Shown here piece after piece: positions 1 through 12,400 of a stretch of 64,000 nucleotides of DNA. This DNA comes from Tubulanus polymorphus (lineage: Eukaryota; Nemertea; Palaeonemertea; Tubulaniformes; Tubulanidae), in NCBI RefSeq assembly GCF_964204645.1, contig NC_134032.1, forward strand, positions 12,456,275 to 12,520,274, written 5' to 3'. A program made the translations under genes and the position numbers. The notes beneath the pieces were generated by a model that was not told where the DNA came from, did no database searches, and was given only the letters and a program-made list of their open reading frames with translations. The number at the start of each line of letters is the position of its first letter. Position 1 is the stretch's first letter.

Positions 1-328
1 GATGTGACAATCAATCTTTCTAAAAAATTAATCAAATTCTAATCTTATAGGCCTAACAGGGAGCAGTCCCCCTCATTTGATTGATTTTTATGAAAAATCC
101 AAGCGATGTAAAGCCAATACAAACAAATACTGGTTTATTTATTTCATAGAAGAGTTCTATGGTTATTTTCTATGCACCTTACAAACCCATCACGAACCCA
201 AGGATTCAGGGGTTTAAGTATCAAACTTTGGCAATGAAACTTGAGATTTTATTGATTAAAGAAACCTAATTTTGGCTATAAAATTTTGAACAAATTTCTT
301 ATCAATTTGAAAAAAAAAATGTTTATAC

Positions 329-837
329 CTTGTAGAAACTGAAGATTTTCATCTTCTGCTACGAATTTCGCCAAAGTATTGTAAACGACGTTATTCGGGT
401 CATCTCCTTCTTCCATGCAACTAACGGCTAAATCTTCGATGAACAGTTCCTGAAATATAAAATTGAAAAAAAAAAATCTTGGCATCAGAACTAGAACGAA
501 AAATAGCTTCACATCTGGTAACTATCAATAGGGAACCGGTTTGATATTCATAAGTAATTTTATGAGTTGTAATCAATTGTTTAATTGATACGCGCTACGC
601 GCCCGAATAATTTCAACCGGACCTTGTTCGATAATTAGCGCGACAATGATAGACTATTTCGCTACTTACGGCCGCTCTGGTGACTAAAAACAGTGAATCA
701 TTACTGATTGTGGTAACATCGGGAGAACTCTTCATTATAGTTCTGATTCGCGATATCGGCAGCAGAAGACCACCCGGTTTTATCGACGGTTTCGTCGGGC
801 TTTTATTCGCCGATGTATTTAGCTGCTTTTCGGCCAT
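329..837 (-). CDS. CHRAC1: CHRAC1-like histone-fold subunit (5' two exons, partial)
   Basis: Small histone-fold protein of the CHRAC chromatin-remodelling complex (and POLE3 partner family). Two coding exons are seen: 670-837 (ATG at 837-835, 56 codons, donor GTAAGT) and 329-449 (acceptor TTTCAG, 40 codons plus one base, donor GTATAA). The phases match (0, then 1). The first exon reads LLLPISRIRTIMKSSPDV, the typical alpha-1/L1 part of a CHRAC15/NF-YC-type histone fold. The second starts ELFIEDLA and ends ENLQFLQ, matching alpha-2 to alpha-3. The remaining C-terminal exon(s) must lie left of base 1; I found no convincing exon in 1-328. The gene is head to head with SLFNL1. Family assignment is from recognised similarity; POLE4-like proteins are the main alternative but fit less well. 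Confidence 0.88.
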
Positions 838-1315
838 GTTTGATTCGAATCGTTCTCCGGCGATTCGGATCTAATAGCGAGTGTCGACTTCCGTTTCTGG
901 GCAGCTGTTTACAAATGGCCGCCGGTGTCGCGATGTCGTCGCGGCGATGTTGAAACGATGACAAATCTCGTCGAACAACGAATGTCACAATATGGGAAGG
1001 CAATTAGCGCAATTCTAGATGCGTTTTGAAACAGATAATTGAAATTTTGAAACAGTGGGATTCGTAAATATAAGAGAAATTCTCCCCCCAACAAACAAAA
1101 CACGTTTTGACATCCTCTCCTCGATTCGAATCAGTCCAGACAGAAGAAGAAAGTTCACTCAATTTTGACATAATCAGTACCCAGGAGCTGCGGTTGCTCC
1201 AAAGTTGGTAAGAGTTAATCAGAGGATCAGAGTTCTTGTTACTATATGGTTTTCAAAACACATTTTGACATCTCAAATCAGAAAGTTCACTCAATTTTGA
1301 CTTAATAATCAGGAC

Positions 1316-1453
1316 CCCCAGGGATCAGTTTCTCAAAAGTTGGTTACAGTTATCCAGCGGATAGTTGACATGATGAAAATAAAAATGTTGATTGTAAAAT
1401 GGGTATTTATCCGCCTGTTATCTGAAACCAACCTTTTTGAGCAACTGGCCCGT
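1316..1453. repeat. Foldback MITE-like element, 'ccagttgctcaaa' family
   Basis: The left arm (about 1316-1362) and right arm (about 1407-1453) are imperfect inverted copies: CAGTTTCTCAAAAGTTGGTT on the left against AACCAACCTTTTTGAGCAAC on the right, ending in related ATCC/GGAT strings next to a loop of about 44 bp. A second member of the family forms the outer element at 23977-24244. No coding capacity. Confidence 0.6.
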
Positions 1454-1551
1454 GGATCCAGTTCCACAGTCATGAGTTAGCGTTAACTCATTGAAAATGA
1501 ACTAACGTTTACTCAGAGTTAACTCTAACCCACAACTGTGGAACTGGGTCC
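1454..1551. repeat. Foldback MITE-like element, 'ggatccagttccacagt' family
   Basis: It begins GGATCCAGTTCCACAGT and ends ACTGTGGAACTGGGTCC, a near-perfect 17-bp inverted repeat, with inner GTTAACTCA/TGAGTTAAC-type palindromic strings. Relatives lie at 3938-4082, 5481-5575, 23599-23690 and, split by another transposon, around 21500-23035. It abuts the preceding foldback and ends about 110 bp before the likely SLFNL1 start codon. Confidence 0.6.
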
Positions 1552-1664
1552 TTAATTGTAAACTGACAAAACTGTCAATGAGAAAATTTAATCACCAGAT
1601 CATCCAGGAAGAAACAACCAGAGTCATGAAGAATGGATCATCATTTTTATTTGAAGCCGACAAA

Positions 1665-3787
1665 ATGGCCACCAGCATCATCCCCGACGACACCGCAATA
1701 TTCATCGGAAACCTACGCGACGACGTTCCCGCGTATCGACTACGCGAAACGCTGCGGGAACTCGCGCGAGAATTCGGCGTTAAAATCGCGCGCAAATCGA
1801 TCCACATCGTGCAACGCCCGACCGGCGGTTCGAGCTTCGCGTATTTATACCTCGAAAACTCGCGACAACAAACCGACCTGCTCAACGCCCTGTCGTCGGT
1901 CGCAGCATCCGATTCGACCGTCGATTTGAAATCCGTCTGTCTCTCGGAATTAGTGTCGCCGTGGAAACAACTGCGAGTCGAATGTAAAATGGAACGCGTT
2001 CGAAAACGGCACGAACGCGAACGGAATCACGTTTTGAAACGATTCAATCGGGATTCGACGGATTTTACGCGATTGAGCCGTGGATTCGAGGAATCGACCG
2101 ACGCCTCCGCTGAGATCGACGATGATCAACGCGAAGAACCGCCGTGTCATCATCGGCAGCCGTGCGTGTCGGCGAGCTGTCCGGCTTCGATGCCGTCCAG
2201 ATCAACGATGACCGACTCCGCCGTCAATCGGGTTTATATCCGCGGACAGGAGCTGACACAGACGGAATCACGATTCGTCGAGTATAAAAGCGGCGCCGGG
2301 AACTTCATTCATAAACATTTCAAACGGTGTTTGTTGAAATACACGGTCGGATTTCTGAACAGCGAAGGAGGAACACTTTATATCGGAGTCCTAGATTCAG
2401 GTCAGTCTCATGCATTACAAATGATTGCAGTTCACAAGATGACCCTGAAATTTGATAAGGAGAAACAAGATATTAATTCTTTTAGCCTGAGTAGTGATTG
2501 GATCTGATACAGCTTTTTCAGAAATGATAGCAACCTTCATAAATCCCCTTTGCTTGAAAAATCCTAACCTAACACATTTTCAGATGATGTCATATATCAT
2601 TAGGGTTTTTTGGAGGCAGTCATCTCATCCTCAATGCCCTCAGAATCTCTACCGCAGTTTCTAAAATTCTGTTTTAAAAATCTATTTTCTGTTTTGTTTA
2701 TTTAGGGCATGTGAGTGGAATAGATTTGGATCGTAAAAACGAAGATAAGCTCAGGTTAAAAATAGACAGCTGGATTAAAACCATACAACCTCCTGTATAC
2801 CCTCATATGTATCATATAGATATAATACCGGTACTACATTCAGATTATAACGCCGGTAAGAGCCACACCTTTCCCCTACCCCATCACATGTACATAAACC
2901 TACTACTTACACTGAGGAACCGCGACATCAGCTATCCTGGTAGATGACATAACAAGCACTCAGTCCTCAAATGTTTTCAAAATTAGTTCATTTTCTATGA
3001 GATTTGAAATGAATTTTTTAGGCTCCTGAGTCCATGCATGACCACAGAACCCACCAAATATATACATACTGGTATAGTTTTTGTTAATTGTTGAATTAAT
3101 TAAGAAAACAGTTCATTCCAAGTGAACAGTTCAATATTCCACCTTGAATCTGCAAGACTGAGGAGTTACTACTTTCGAAACTGGAAGATCCTTGCCTGTC
3201 ATAAGTGGAATCCTTGATTGCCACCTATTTCCTGATTGGAGCTTGTTTAGTGGGAAATAATTGAACAATTATGGCATCTTCTTCATTTGCAACAGTATTG
3301 CTTAAATTTTTGGGTTTTTTTTCAGGTGAATTAAAAGTGATCGAAATCCGTGTTAGTAAGGGTGAAACGCAAGACCAACTCTACGAGTACGGACAGAGTG
3401 AAGTTTATATCCGACGCGACGCCAGTTTACAGGGACCCTTAAAAGCCAGTGATATCATTACTTGGAGCAAAATGGTAGGATGTTAGGACTTAAATTGTTA
3501 AAATAATCAATTTTTGAAAATCGTCATCTTCCACATTATGTTAAATCTTGCGCGTAGATGTAACTTTTACAAAATGTTTTATATCCACTTTACGATGTTT
3601 TTTTTTTTTTCGGACGCAGAAATTATCGCGGGAACAGCATTTGAAAGAAGCGGAGATCTCGCAGCTACGAATCTCACAACAGCGTCTGCTCGAAAAAATC
3701 GAAGAGAAAGAAACGTACGCGAAACGCTTAGAATCGGAATTACGCGATATTTCCAAGAGTTCATCGCGAGTTTGTAACATTCTATGA
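1665..3787 (+). CDS. SLFNL1: Schlafen-like protein 1 (RRM-like + AlbA_2), 4 exons
   Basis: Exons 1665-2400, 2706-2855, 3326-3474 and 3620-3787 join in phase (1, 1, 0) to give 400 residues. The ATG at 1665 sits in AAAATGG; an in-frame ATG at 1578 would add 29 residues. Order of parts: an RRM-like N-terminus at about residues 12-80 (RNP2-like IFIGNL and RNP1-like FAYLYLE), a charged linker, an AlbA_2/Schlafen-core domain from about 203 (VEYKSGAG, then FLNSEGGTLYIGV), the conserved stretch YGQSEVYIRRDASLQGPL, a coiled-coil C-terminus, and a final CNIL that fits a CaaX prenylation box. The layout agrees with mammalian SLFNL1 as I remember it. Function is poorly known; AlbA_2 domains occur in Schlafen nucleases. 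The catalytic state cannot be judged here. Confidence 0.88.
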
Positions 3788-6041
3788 GTGTTTCTCTACG
3801 AGTTATGTATATCGGTTACTTCTTGTTTCCAATAAGTGCAACAACGAAAACCGTTTTAGGTTTTCAGTTAATTCGCTATTGGTTACTCAATGTTCTAAAT
3901 ATTAGAATGCTTTAAGCATAACCTTCATAAAACTAGCGCAGTTCCACTCATCTGGGTTAAAATTGACTCTTAGAGCTGAAACGTCCCAGGACACAGAGAT
4001 GTCATTTGGAACACCAATTTAAAATCATTATCATTCGATCTTTGGTTTAAATATCAACTTTTCCAGTGGAACTGGGTCCTTGATCTCATTGAAATTGCTC
4101 AATATTTGCGTTAGACTTCTGCTGCTCAGTAACTGACTATCCTCCTGGTAGAATTTTACCAGTCCTCATTTTTAATTGAGTTTAAGAGTTTACTGTATTT
4201 CTTTAACTCTTCCTCAATTATTTGAAATTTAGTCAAGAAAGGGAGGGGAGGATAATTACTGGCTTTCACGAGCCTATCACAGATCCGTCTTTACTGATGA
4301 TGATGATGAGAGTCTACTCTATTTAAAGTAGACACTACCGATAAGTCAATCATCTAATATACATGTAATAAAATTTCTGTAATTAAACTGTCCTAGGGCT
4401 TTCATAAAATGCTTTTTACACTGCATAATGAACCAATCAATTAATATTTGCGATTAAAAATTATACGGTACTTGCACATTTTTATAACTGATTATGTCTC
4501 AATGAATCTTACTGTGATCAATCGTGTGAAAAATTCAATTGGAGGAATGAAATTTTGATTAAATTTTCAGTAAATATATAGTGATACGGGTATAATGAAA
4601 TTAATGTTAAATGCTTTCCAAAAGAAACTTGTTATTTGTTTAAAAAGAGCTTTTTATATTTACTGAAACGTTATATAAAAATAAATATGTAACTTATACT
4701 CAAAATTTACAATTTGTAATATAGATTTTACCAAAAATACATAAAGAGGATGTGTTTTTTTATTTTACAGTGTATCGTTAAAGGTGTATAACATTTTTTA
4801 TGAAATAGATTATAAAATAATGTAACCTTATGTTGTGTCATGTTTTGGCTATTTTCTTGATCGCAGATCCAGGTCTGGTTATATTACCAAGAGCCATTCG
4901 CTTTGAAATTGAACAAAGGCAAGGGCCAGACTTGAACACCGTCTCTCAACTGGGTCTGTGATACTTTATCACCATTCTTCCAATTTCTGATCATTCGTAC
5001 TTCGCTCTCAGGACCCAGAGACGTCTTCAATTGACAATGAACTATAAATACCTGACATGATATATTATCAGCGAGCTTTCAAAATGTGGTTGTCAATACT
5101 TCACTCATGTTCAAGATATTTTCAATTGAAAACAAACTCAGACATTAGGCATTTATGAGCAGACTTTCAAATACTGGTCTTCCACACTATAATGATGAAT
5201 GCCTGAAAGGAAGGCTCCAGGACTACACGCCTAAGAATTTGGGCCGAACAGGATGACCGTCTTTAAACTTGATAAAACTGGTAAATTAACTATGAAAAGA
5301 ACCACATATTCAGTTTCTGATTATTGCCGCAATCATTTTCATTTTAATCTGCGTTCAATATAAATCGCTTTTCATGAATCAATAAAAAATAACATTTATG
5401 CAGTATTGATTGCGAATACCACGTTGCAGTTCGCCTCAACTAGGGGTCAGCGAAGTTGAATCTTGATCTACGCACGGGGATTCAGTTCCACAGTCAAAAT
5501 TAGTTCCGTTTAAGTTTAAATCCAGCAAAGAATCAATCGCATTTAACTCACTCTTTAGAACTGTGGATTCAGTGTTATATCCATCATTTCAAAATGAATT
5601 ATCTCTTCGGCGGTGAAATCATTGCCTAATCCACACTAATCCTCTCATATCAGATTATCTCAAATAATCTAAACTATGTGTCTTTGACTAGTTAATCGTA
5701 TTATTCACATATTTACAATCCGACGTCTCCTATTGCTTTCACGTCGGTTTATTTCTGAAATAAAAAATAATTTTTTCACTTTTTCATTCGTCTTTAGTTT
5801 TGAGACCAAATGACTCCTTGTCATAGATAGAAACCTTTATAACTTGAATAATATGTAATTAATTATCTTCAATTCGCATTACATATATATATATCACTCA
5901 TATAGTAATTAGAAATTGTTTCTAATAAATTAGCTTTAGTCTTATTTTCATACGTAAATACGATATCGAAATCTAATCGCTTGCACTACTATGCCTGGAG
6001 AGGGGAAATGTAACAACCGAAAATATTTGCAACAATGAATA
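3788..6041. other. Intergenic, 3' of SLFNL1 and VPS11; repeat relics
   Basis: No coding exon recognised. An AATAAA at 4367-4372, about 580 bp after the SLFNL1 stop, is a possible poly(A) signal. Two relics of the 'agttccacag' foldback family lie at about 3938-4082 and 5481-5575. About 4950-5215 holds diverged ~95-bp tandem copies (shared words: ATTTTCAATTGA, GACATTAG, TTTCAAATA) that recur inside VPS11 at 12140-12395. A short (AT)n run lies at about 5883-5895. The rest is AT-rich single-copy-looking DNA. Confidence 0.5.
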
Positions 6042-6392
6042 TGGTGAACCCCGATATACAGCCCTCCCATATACCGCCACCTCCAGGTTTTCTCAATGTA
6101 CGTCTTTTTACAAATCCATTGTAAAACACCCCCGATATAACGCCATACTCTCTATACTGCAACCTCCGCCTACCACCAGGTTTTCTCAATGTACATCTCT
6201 AATCAAATACATAGTAAAACACCCCCAATATACCACTATACTCTCTATACTGCCACCCCTGCCAACCGCCAGGTTTTCTCAATGTACAACTCTTTACAAA
6301 TATATAGTTAAACACCTCCAATATACCGTACCATACTCTATACCGCCAAAATCGTTCTGCACCGATGAGGGCGGTACATCGAGGATTGACTG
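6042..6392. repeat. TA-flanked MITE with internal 93-bp tandem triplication
   Basis: The right end ATCGAGGATTGACTG followed by TA, and the left start GTGAACCCCGATATAC, are inverted relatives of the ends of the element at 63256-63438. Inside, the word CCAGGTTTTCTCAATGTAC starts at 6083, 6176 and 6269, giving an exact 93-bp period over three diverged copies. Pogo/Tigger-type terminal repeats are the nearest known pattern (inference). It lies just downstream of the VPS11 stop codon, probably in or near the 3' UTR. Confidence 0.65.
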
Positions 6393-6436
6393 TATATTTA
6401 CTCATTACGAAATGAGATTTGTACTCGTATTTGCTA

Positions 6437-9400
6437 TTATGATTTCTCAACGATTCGAACGCTCCGCCCGAGATTTACCTTCATAACTCCTCGACCGAAA
6501 TAATCGGCGATCACAGAGAATCCGTCTTGAGACACTTTCAGTTGTTGTTGGAATTGTTCGCCGAGGGATCGACTCTGCTCCTGAGCGCGGATTATGTCGA
6601 CGACTTTACGATTTTCGCCCGTACAAACGATACACTCGTTAGCGTTTTCGGCGTAGTTCTCCAAACATCTGAAAAAGCAAAATTTGTGATTTTTTACAAC
6701 TACCGGTATTGAAGACATTAAATGTCTCAAAACGTCGAACCCGTTAATGACGCCGTAAGTGGCCCTCAGCGGGTTGTGGAACAGAAACCTTGAAACTGCT
6801 AATAATAACCTGTGTGGCCAGGGCTGCTAACCTCTAAAAAATGCTTCAGTAATAAATCAAATTATTTTCATCAACATTTCTTTGAAATATGAAAGAAAAT
6901 GTTCAAATTAATCAGAAATAAACAGTAAGACCTTCAGTAACATGTTTCAGATTTCTGTTTGCATCAAACAAATCAATCAGTATTTTTCATCAAAACATAG
7001 TAACAAAATACTGAAAATCGGGAACAGTTGGCAGCTCTGTGTGGCCCTCGGAGGATTGAGGGGGAAAAGACGCCTTCAACCTGCTATGAATAATACCCTC
7101 AGCAGATCGAGAGTAAAAGATACCTCAAACTTGCTAATAATACCTCGTGTGGATTTCATACCTGTTTTTAAGAGCGGTGCTCAGCGGGTTGAGGAGAAAA
7201 GATACCTCAAACCTGCTAGTAATAGTGGCACTCAGTAGGTTACAGAAATGAACTCTTTCTACTTACTGATGATGGTAGGAATGTTGACACAGGAAATGCA
7301 CGGATGGTAATTCTAAATCGTGTTTACAGACGCAACATTTCGAAACTTGGAATATTTTCGCCGAAGTATTGATCTCTTCGATTTGTTTACGCATTTTCTC
7401 CGTTTCGGTTTTGTATTGTTTGATCAGACGTTCGTCCTCTGATATTTGGTCGTTTTCCAGTTGCATTCGACGCGTGATGTAATCCTAGAAAACAGAAACC
7501 GGAATACAGTCGACTCACTCCTAACGATCACCCGGTCCTGAGAGTGCCTGGTTCGCGGCGCTCTGTATACAGCATGTTCTATGAGCTCTCAAATTGTTTT
7601 TTCAAGAGTTTACTGGGCACAGATGATCAACTTTTAGCGAAAGTTCTAAGGTGCTTCTAGAGAATTGAATTTGCTGCCAGCTTGATAACACGGTGCCAAT
7701 TGTCAAATACAAATATACTCGCAGGTCGACACTGGAGCTGTTACATAATCAGCCTTTGTTTAAAATTGACCAATGAGCCTTGAGAATGAATTGAGTTTGC
7801 GCACATTCCAGCCAGTCAGAAACTGTGTTATTCGCGTGCGCTATATGCAAATATATAATTGTGAATAGGAAGAATCAGCTACATTAGTAGTGTCACTGGT
7901 GAAAGAACTGGACATACGAGTATAGTACAATAACCACACTCAAACGTGGTGGACGGATAATAGGATAAAAACCCACTATATACATAATTATAGAGATCAT
8001 CGTCAGGGGGCGATTTCCACACACCTGACGATGATCTCTAGGGTGAGATCGAAACGTTGTGTATTTTATATGTTTTAGATTTTTTTATTAAATAAATCAT
8101 CGATTTTAAAATTCTTTTAATTTGTATATAGTGGGTTTTTATTCTATTGTACATGATATTAGTAGCTGGGCAGCAAATGTGTTAATAATCTCCCGCCCTT
8201 ATGTACGCTGAACTGACCTTGATAACGGCTAAAGTAGCGGTTGAATTGTTGGCTAGAGTTTGCACGACTAACAGCGGCGGTAACAGATTCTGTTCGTCGA
8301 TGTGAGTCAACACTTCCATGATCTGAGTACGACAGTTATCCTCGCGTTTCGCGAAATACGACAACGCCTGAACCCATAAACTAGGATCGGTCATCCTATG
8401 AATAACAAAAATAATACATCATTCTATTGAATAGAATATCGTGTTATCAGTAACAGGATTTTCAGCGTCTTACAAAGACGTCAGGGAGATATGATATCTC
8501 CAGGTGGCCACTTTTATTTGACATATTTTTTCCCCGATTATCCCCTGATCTTTAACTTGATCTTTTTTTTGAAAATTCCCTGACTTTTCAAGGAAAAGGA
8601 AATTCTCTGACTTTTCCCTGATTTTCAGGTAAGTGGCCATCGTATTAATGGATTGGGAATTTCAACACTACACTGTGAGGGGTGTTTCACGAGGATTCAC
8701 CAGGTATCGCAAGTAGTCAATTGCCAGGAACACTCGCAAAAAATGGAGCCTAAATCCGAGTATACAGAAATTAACTTGAAACTCTTACCCAAATTTCTTG
8801 CATTTACTGATAATATCGATATACTCGCTGTGTTCCATGTGATATCTCAGAATCTGTGAATATCTGAAACACCACAAAATATTTATTCAAATCTTGAATT
8901 AATCTGTTGAATAGTTTTTGACCAAGAATTCAGTGTTTTTCACTTACAATTTCGCCTTTTCGTACATGAAAAGAATTCCATCTTTGAAGTCGTTCATTTG
9001 GCATAGAACTAGCGCTTGGTTGACGTCGTAACCAGCCTGTCGCCATAAAAAATAGTTGTTAAATTTAAAACTTTTAACATTGAAATTAGCCAAATCATAA
9101 ATTTCACTAGATGATAAAACTTTTTCAATCAGAAATAAATGTCAAGTATCTCAGGAAATCTACAAGTTGTGCGACTGTAGTGTCAAATGATAATGGTAAA
9201 CCTCACTCACTTCTGGATTTTGTAATAAATCTAATAACTTTCGCTCTTTAGTCGTTTTCCTCTGAAACAAAGTCGAAAAAACATCATAATTCATAGATTG
9301 ATAATTCATGATAATTTGGCCACTTTTGACTTGGTTGCTTTTTCCCTGACTAACCCCTGACACGCGTGTTGTTGTTTTTCCTGACTTGCTCTGCTGAGAA

Positions 9401-12400
9401 TTCGATCAGTGAACTCAAATACCGGTGAAACTCAAATACCGGTTTCATAAAACAGATGGACACTGTTTGATTTTACCCGCGATCTAACAATCTCAACAAA
9501 TTTCACTGATATTGTCCCGATTTTCTCCTATTTCATAAATCCCTAACTTTTTAAAAGAAAAGAAAACCTCCTGACTATTCCCTGATTTCCACGTTAAGTG
9601 GCCAACCCGATTATTCACAGGGAGTAACCGATGAAAAAATTAATGGACATACGGTACTCACCGATGGGTCTTTCTCATGAGTGATCTCCTGAAGGTAAAG
9701 TTCTATAAGAGTTGTGTAGACTAAACTCGGCGAATTCGGTTGAACCTGAAAACAGTTCCACACGTTTCAAATTTCTGTTTCTCAAGAGTTAATATCTTAA
9801 ATGAACAAATTTCTACGAATGAGCGACTTACTCTGACCATGTGCTCGAGAAATTCTGTCAATCTTTCCGAATTATTCACGAATATATGAATGAACTCGTC
9901 GGCGTACGATTTCTGAACTCTCGCAGTTAGCGACGAATCAATCACTGAAAACATCGGTCAGAAAATTCAGACGCAAAATCGCAGTCTGGTCCGCAAAATA
10001 TCTGAGCAAACTAAGAAGCCGTCTGTACATAGACCGTTGGCCATCTTCGGTTGATAATGATACTGTGGAACCTCGTTACAACGAACTTGGATATGATTCA
10101 GCAGTTATAACAAATATAGAATTTCGCCCCGAGTAAGAAAATTTGATTAATCTCATTCTGGATATAACGAACTATCGGTTATATATATATATATATATAA
10201 CATATTTTCTGGTCCCCAGGGGCCGGTTCCATAGTCACGACTTAAGACCAAAAGTGGTCTGAAAACCTTAAGACTGGTCTTAAGTTGTTAGATTGGCTAT
10301 AGAACTAAGTTTGTCTTAGACCGGTCTTAAGTCTATGCTCTGTCTATGGAACCGGCCCCTGAAGTAACGAGGTTCCACTGTATGATGATGATGATGATAT
10401 GATATTAACTTGTTTTTCTAGAATAATTGTTTTGAGAAATGAAACATTAACGAACCCATTCCCAGTGCAGAGTGCAAGCTGGTTTCATCGACAATGGGTT
10501 CTGAAAATTTGAAACCCTGATTTAATACAAAATTGCCGTGGCAAATTCATTAATCATCAAGGTCAAGGAGGAGCAACATTTTCCGGCTAGACGACGTGCA
10601 TATCGATGGGACAACTCTGATCAAAATTCAGTTCATTTTCAATCAACTTTCATCAAGCTTTTTAACTTTCCTTTGATAGAAATCAGATAAATCATGCTTC
10701 AGTCTCGATAAATTCCGAATGATCTTCAGGGTTCACATAAAGTCTATTCACCATTCATAGAATTGGTGCAATTAAGAATAGATTTTAACTGAATCTGAGA
10801 AGAAATCTGGCATCTGAGTGCCGGCTAGTGACACCTGGTGAATCAAATCTGAAACTTCAATTGCCACAGTCAAAGAAAGAGCCCTCATTAGAAGTATGAC
10901 AGCTAATGGCGAATATATCAAATCTATTAGATAGTTTACTACACTTACTATTCGAAGGTCTATAATCAGTGCAGAGTCGTTTCAGTAATTCTGTAGTTTG
11001 TATCGGTACCTCACTCATCAGAACTTTACCGTAGGTTTTCAAATTATGTTCAGCCTGTGAAAAAATACAGTAGACTACGTCTCTTATTGCGCTTAAGTTG
11101 AAACTGGTTAAAAAAAACTGAGTAAGAGTTTGTGAAATACGATAGTAGACTCTGTCTCTTATTGCGGCTGAGACTGGTAAAATACTACCCACACATGGTG
11201 TTGAATACTGACTGAGAGTTTGTGAAATACAGTAGACCCAGTCTCTTACTGCGGCAAAGTTGAGACTGGTAAAATCCTACCCCGACTTGGTGTTAAATAC
11301 TGACTGAGAGTTTGTGAAATACAGTAGACCCAGTCTCTTACTGCAGCAAAGTTGAGTCTGGTAAAATTCTAACCCAGGTTGGTGTTGAATACTGAGTAAG
11401 AGTTTGGAAATACAGTAGACTCGGTCTCTTTCTGCGGTTGAGACTGGTAAAATCCTACCCAGACTCGGCATTAAACATCGAGTAAGAGTTTATGAAAACG
11501 TATCTCACCTGATCGAACTCTAATTTTCCAATGTACTCTAGGGCCGCTTTATAATCTTTGATGTCCTCGAGTTGTATTTTCAAATACCAGTCGTGTTGCT
11601 GGTGTGTTTCCGCCAGATAGAGGGCGTGTTCGTAGTAACCTGCTTGGCGACAAACTTTAATCGCGGTTTCCACGTCGAAATCAACCTCGCGATCTTTCGT
11701 CTGAAAATTGAAAAAGATTCTGTACAATTTTTGTAAATCTGGCAAATGAGGATTCATTAGTGTGCAGTAGATCAACTACTGTAGCAATAGGGGATTCAAA
11801 TTGTGGCAAGTGAGGATCCACCAGCTGTCACTAGCGTGCAGTAGGACATCAACTAATGTTCGAATAGAGGATTCTACTAGGCAAGGAATTGATGCGTACC
11901 TTGATAAAAGCGTCGAGTTTAGAATCATCTTTCAGTTTAGTGTAACAGTTCAACAGTAACGTAGTGTGGTCTTCAGTCGCTAACATTGCCTTGTGTAACG
12001 CCTGCAGATAGGCCGTCAAATTGTGGATCCTCTGAGCATCTAAAAACTAGAGAAAGGAGAACAAAAATTTTACCTCAGAAAATTTGAAACTCGACTGTGA
12101 ACAATACGCTTTATGCGTGTATCAATCTTGATCCTCTTTCACACATTTGATACTTTATCACTATTATGATTCTAATATTTGATCATTTAGACTTCGCATG
12201 TGTACGAGAGTCAGCGACAACGTTTATTTGGAAGATGACTACAAACGCCAGACATTTGACATTTTATGAGCGTTCTTTCAAAAAGTGATCGTCCACAGAC
12301 ATTTTCAATTGAGAATGAACGAACAGCAAACGCCGGACATTAGACAATTTATCAGCCAATTTTCAAATATTGATCATCCACACACTTCACACCATAAGGG

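Larger units (their letters stand above)
838..1664. promoter_or_regulatory. Shared upstream region of CHRAC1 and SLFNL1
   Basis: About 0.8 kb separates the two divergent start codons, so this stretch should hold both promoters (inference; no TATA box or initiator is clear). The part next to CHRAC1 (about 838-1000) is richer in CG dinucleotides. A roughly 125-bp direct duplication is visible: the string AAAGTTCACTCAATTTTGAC occurs near 1150 and again near 1282, each followed by an ATCAG and CCAGG context. Two foldback elements occupy 1316-1551, so most of the SLFNL1-proximal half is transposon-derived. Confidence 0.5.
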
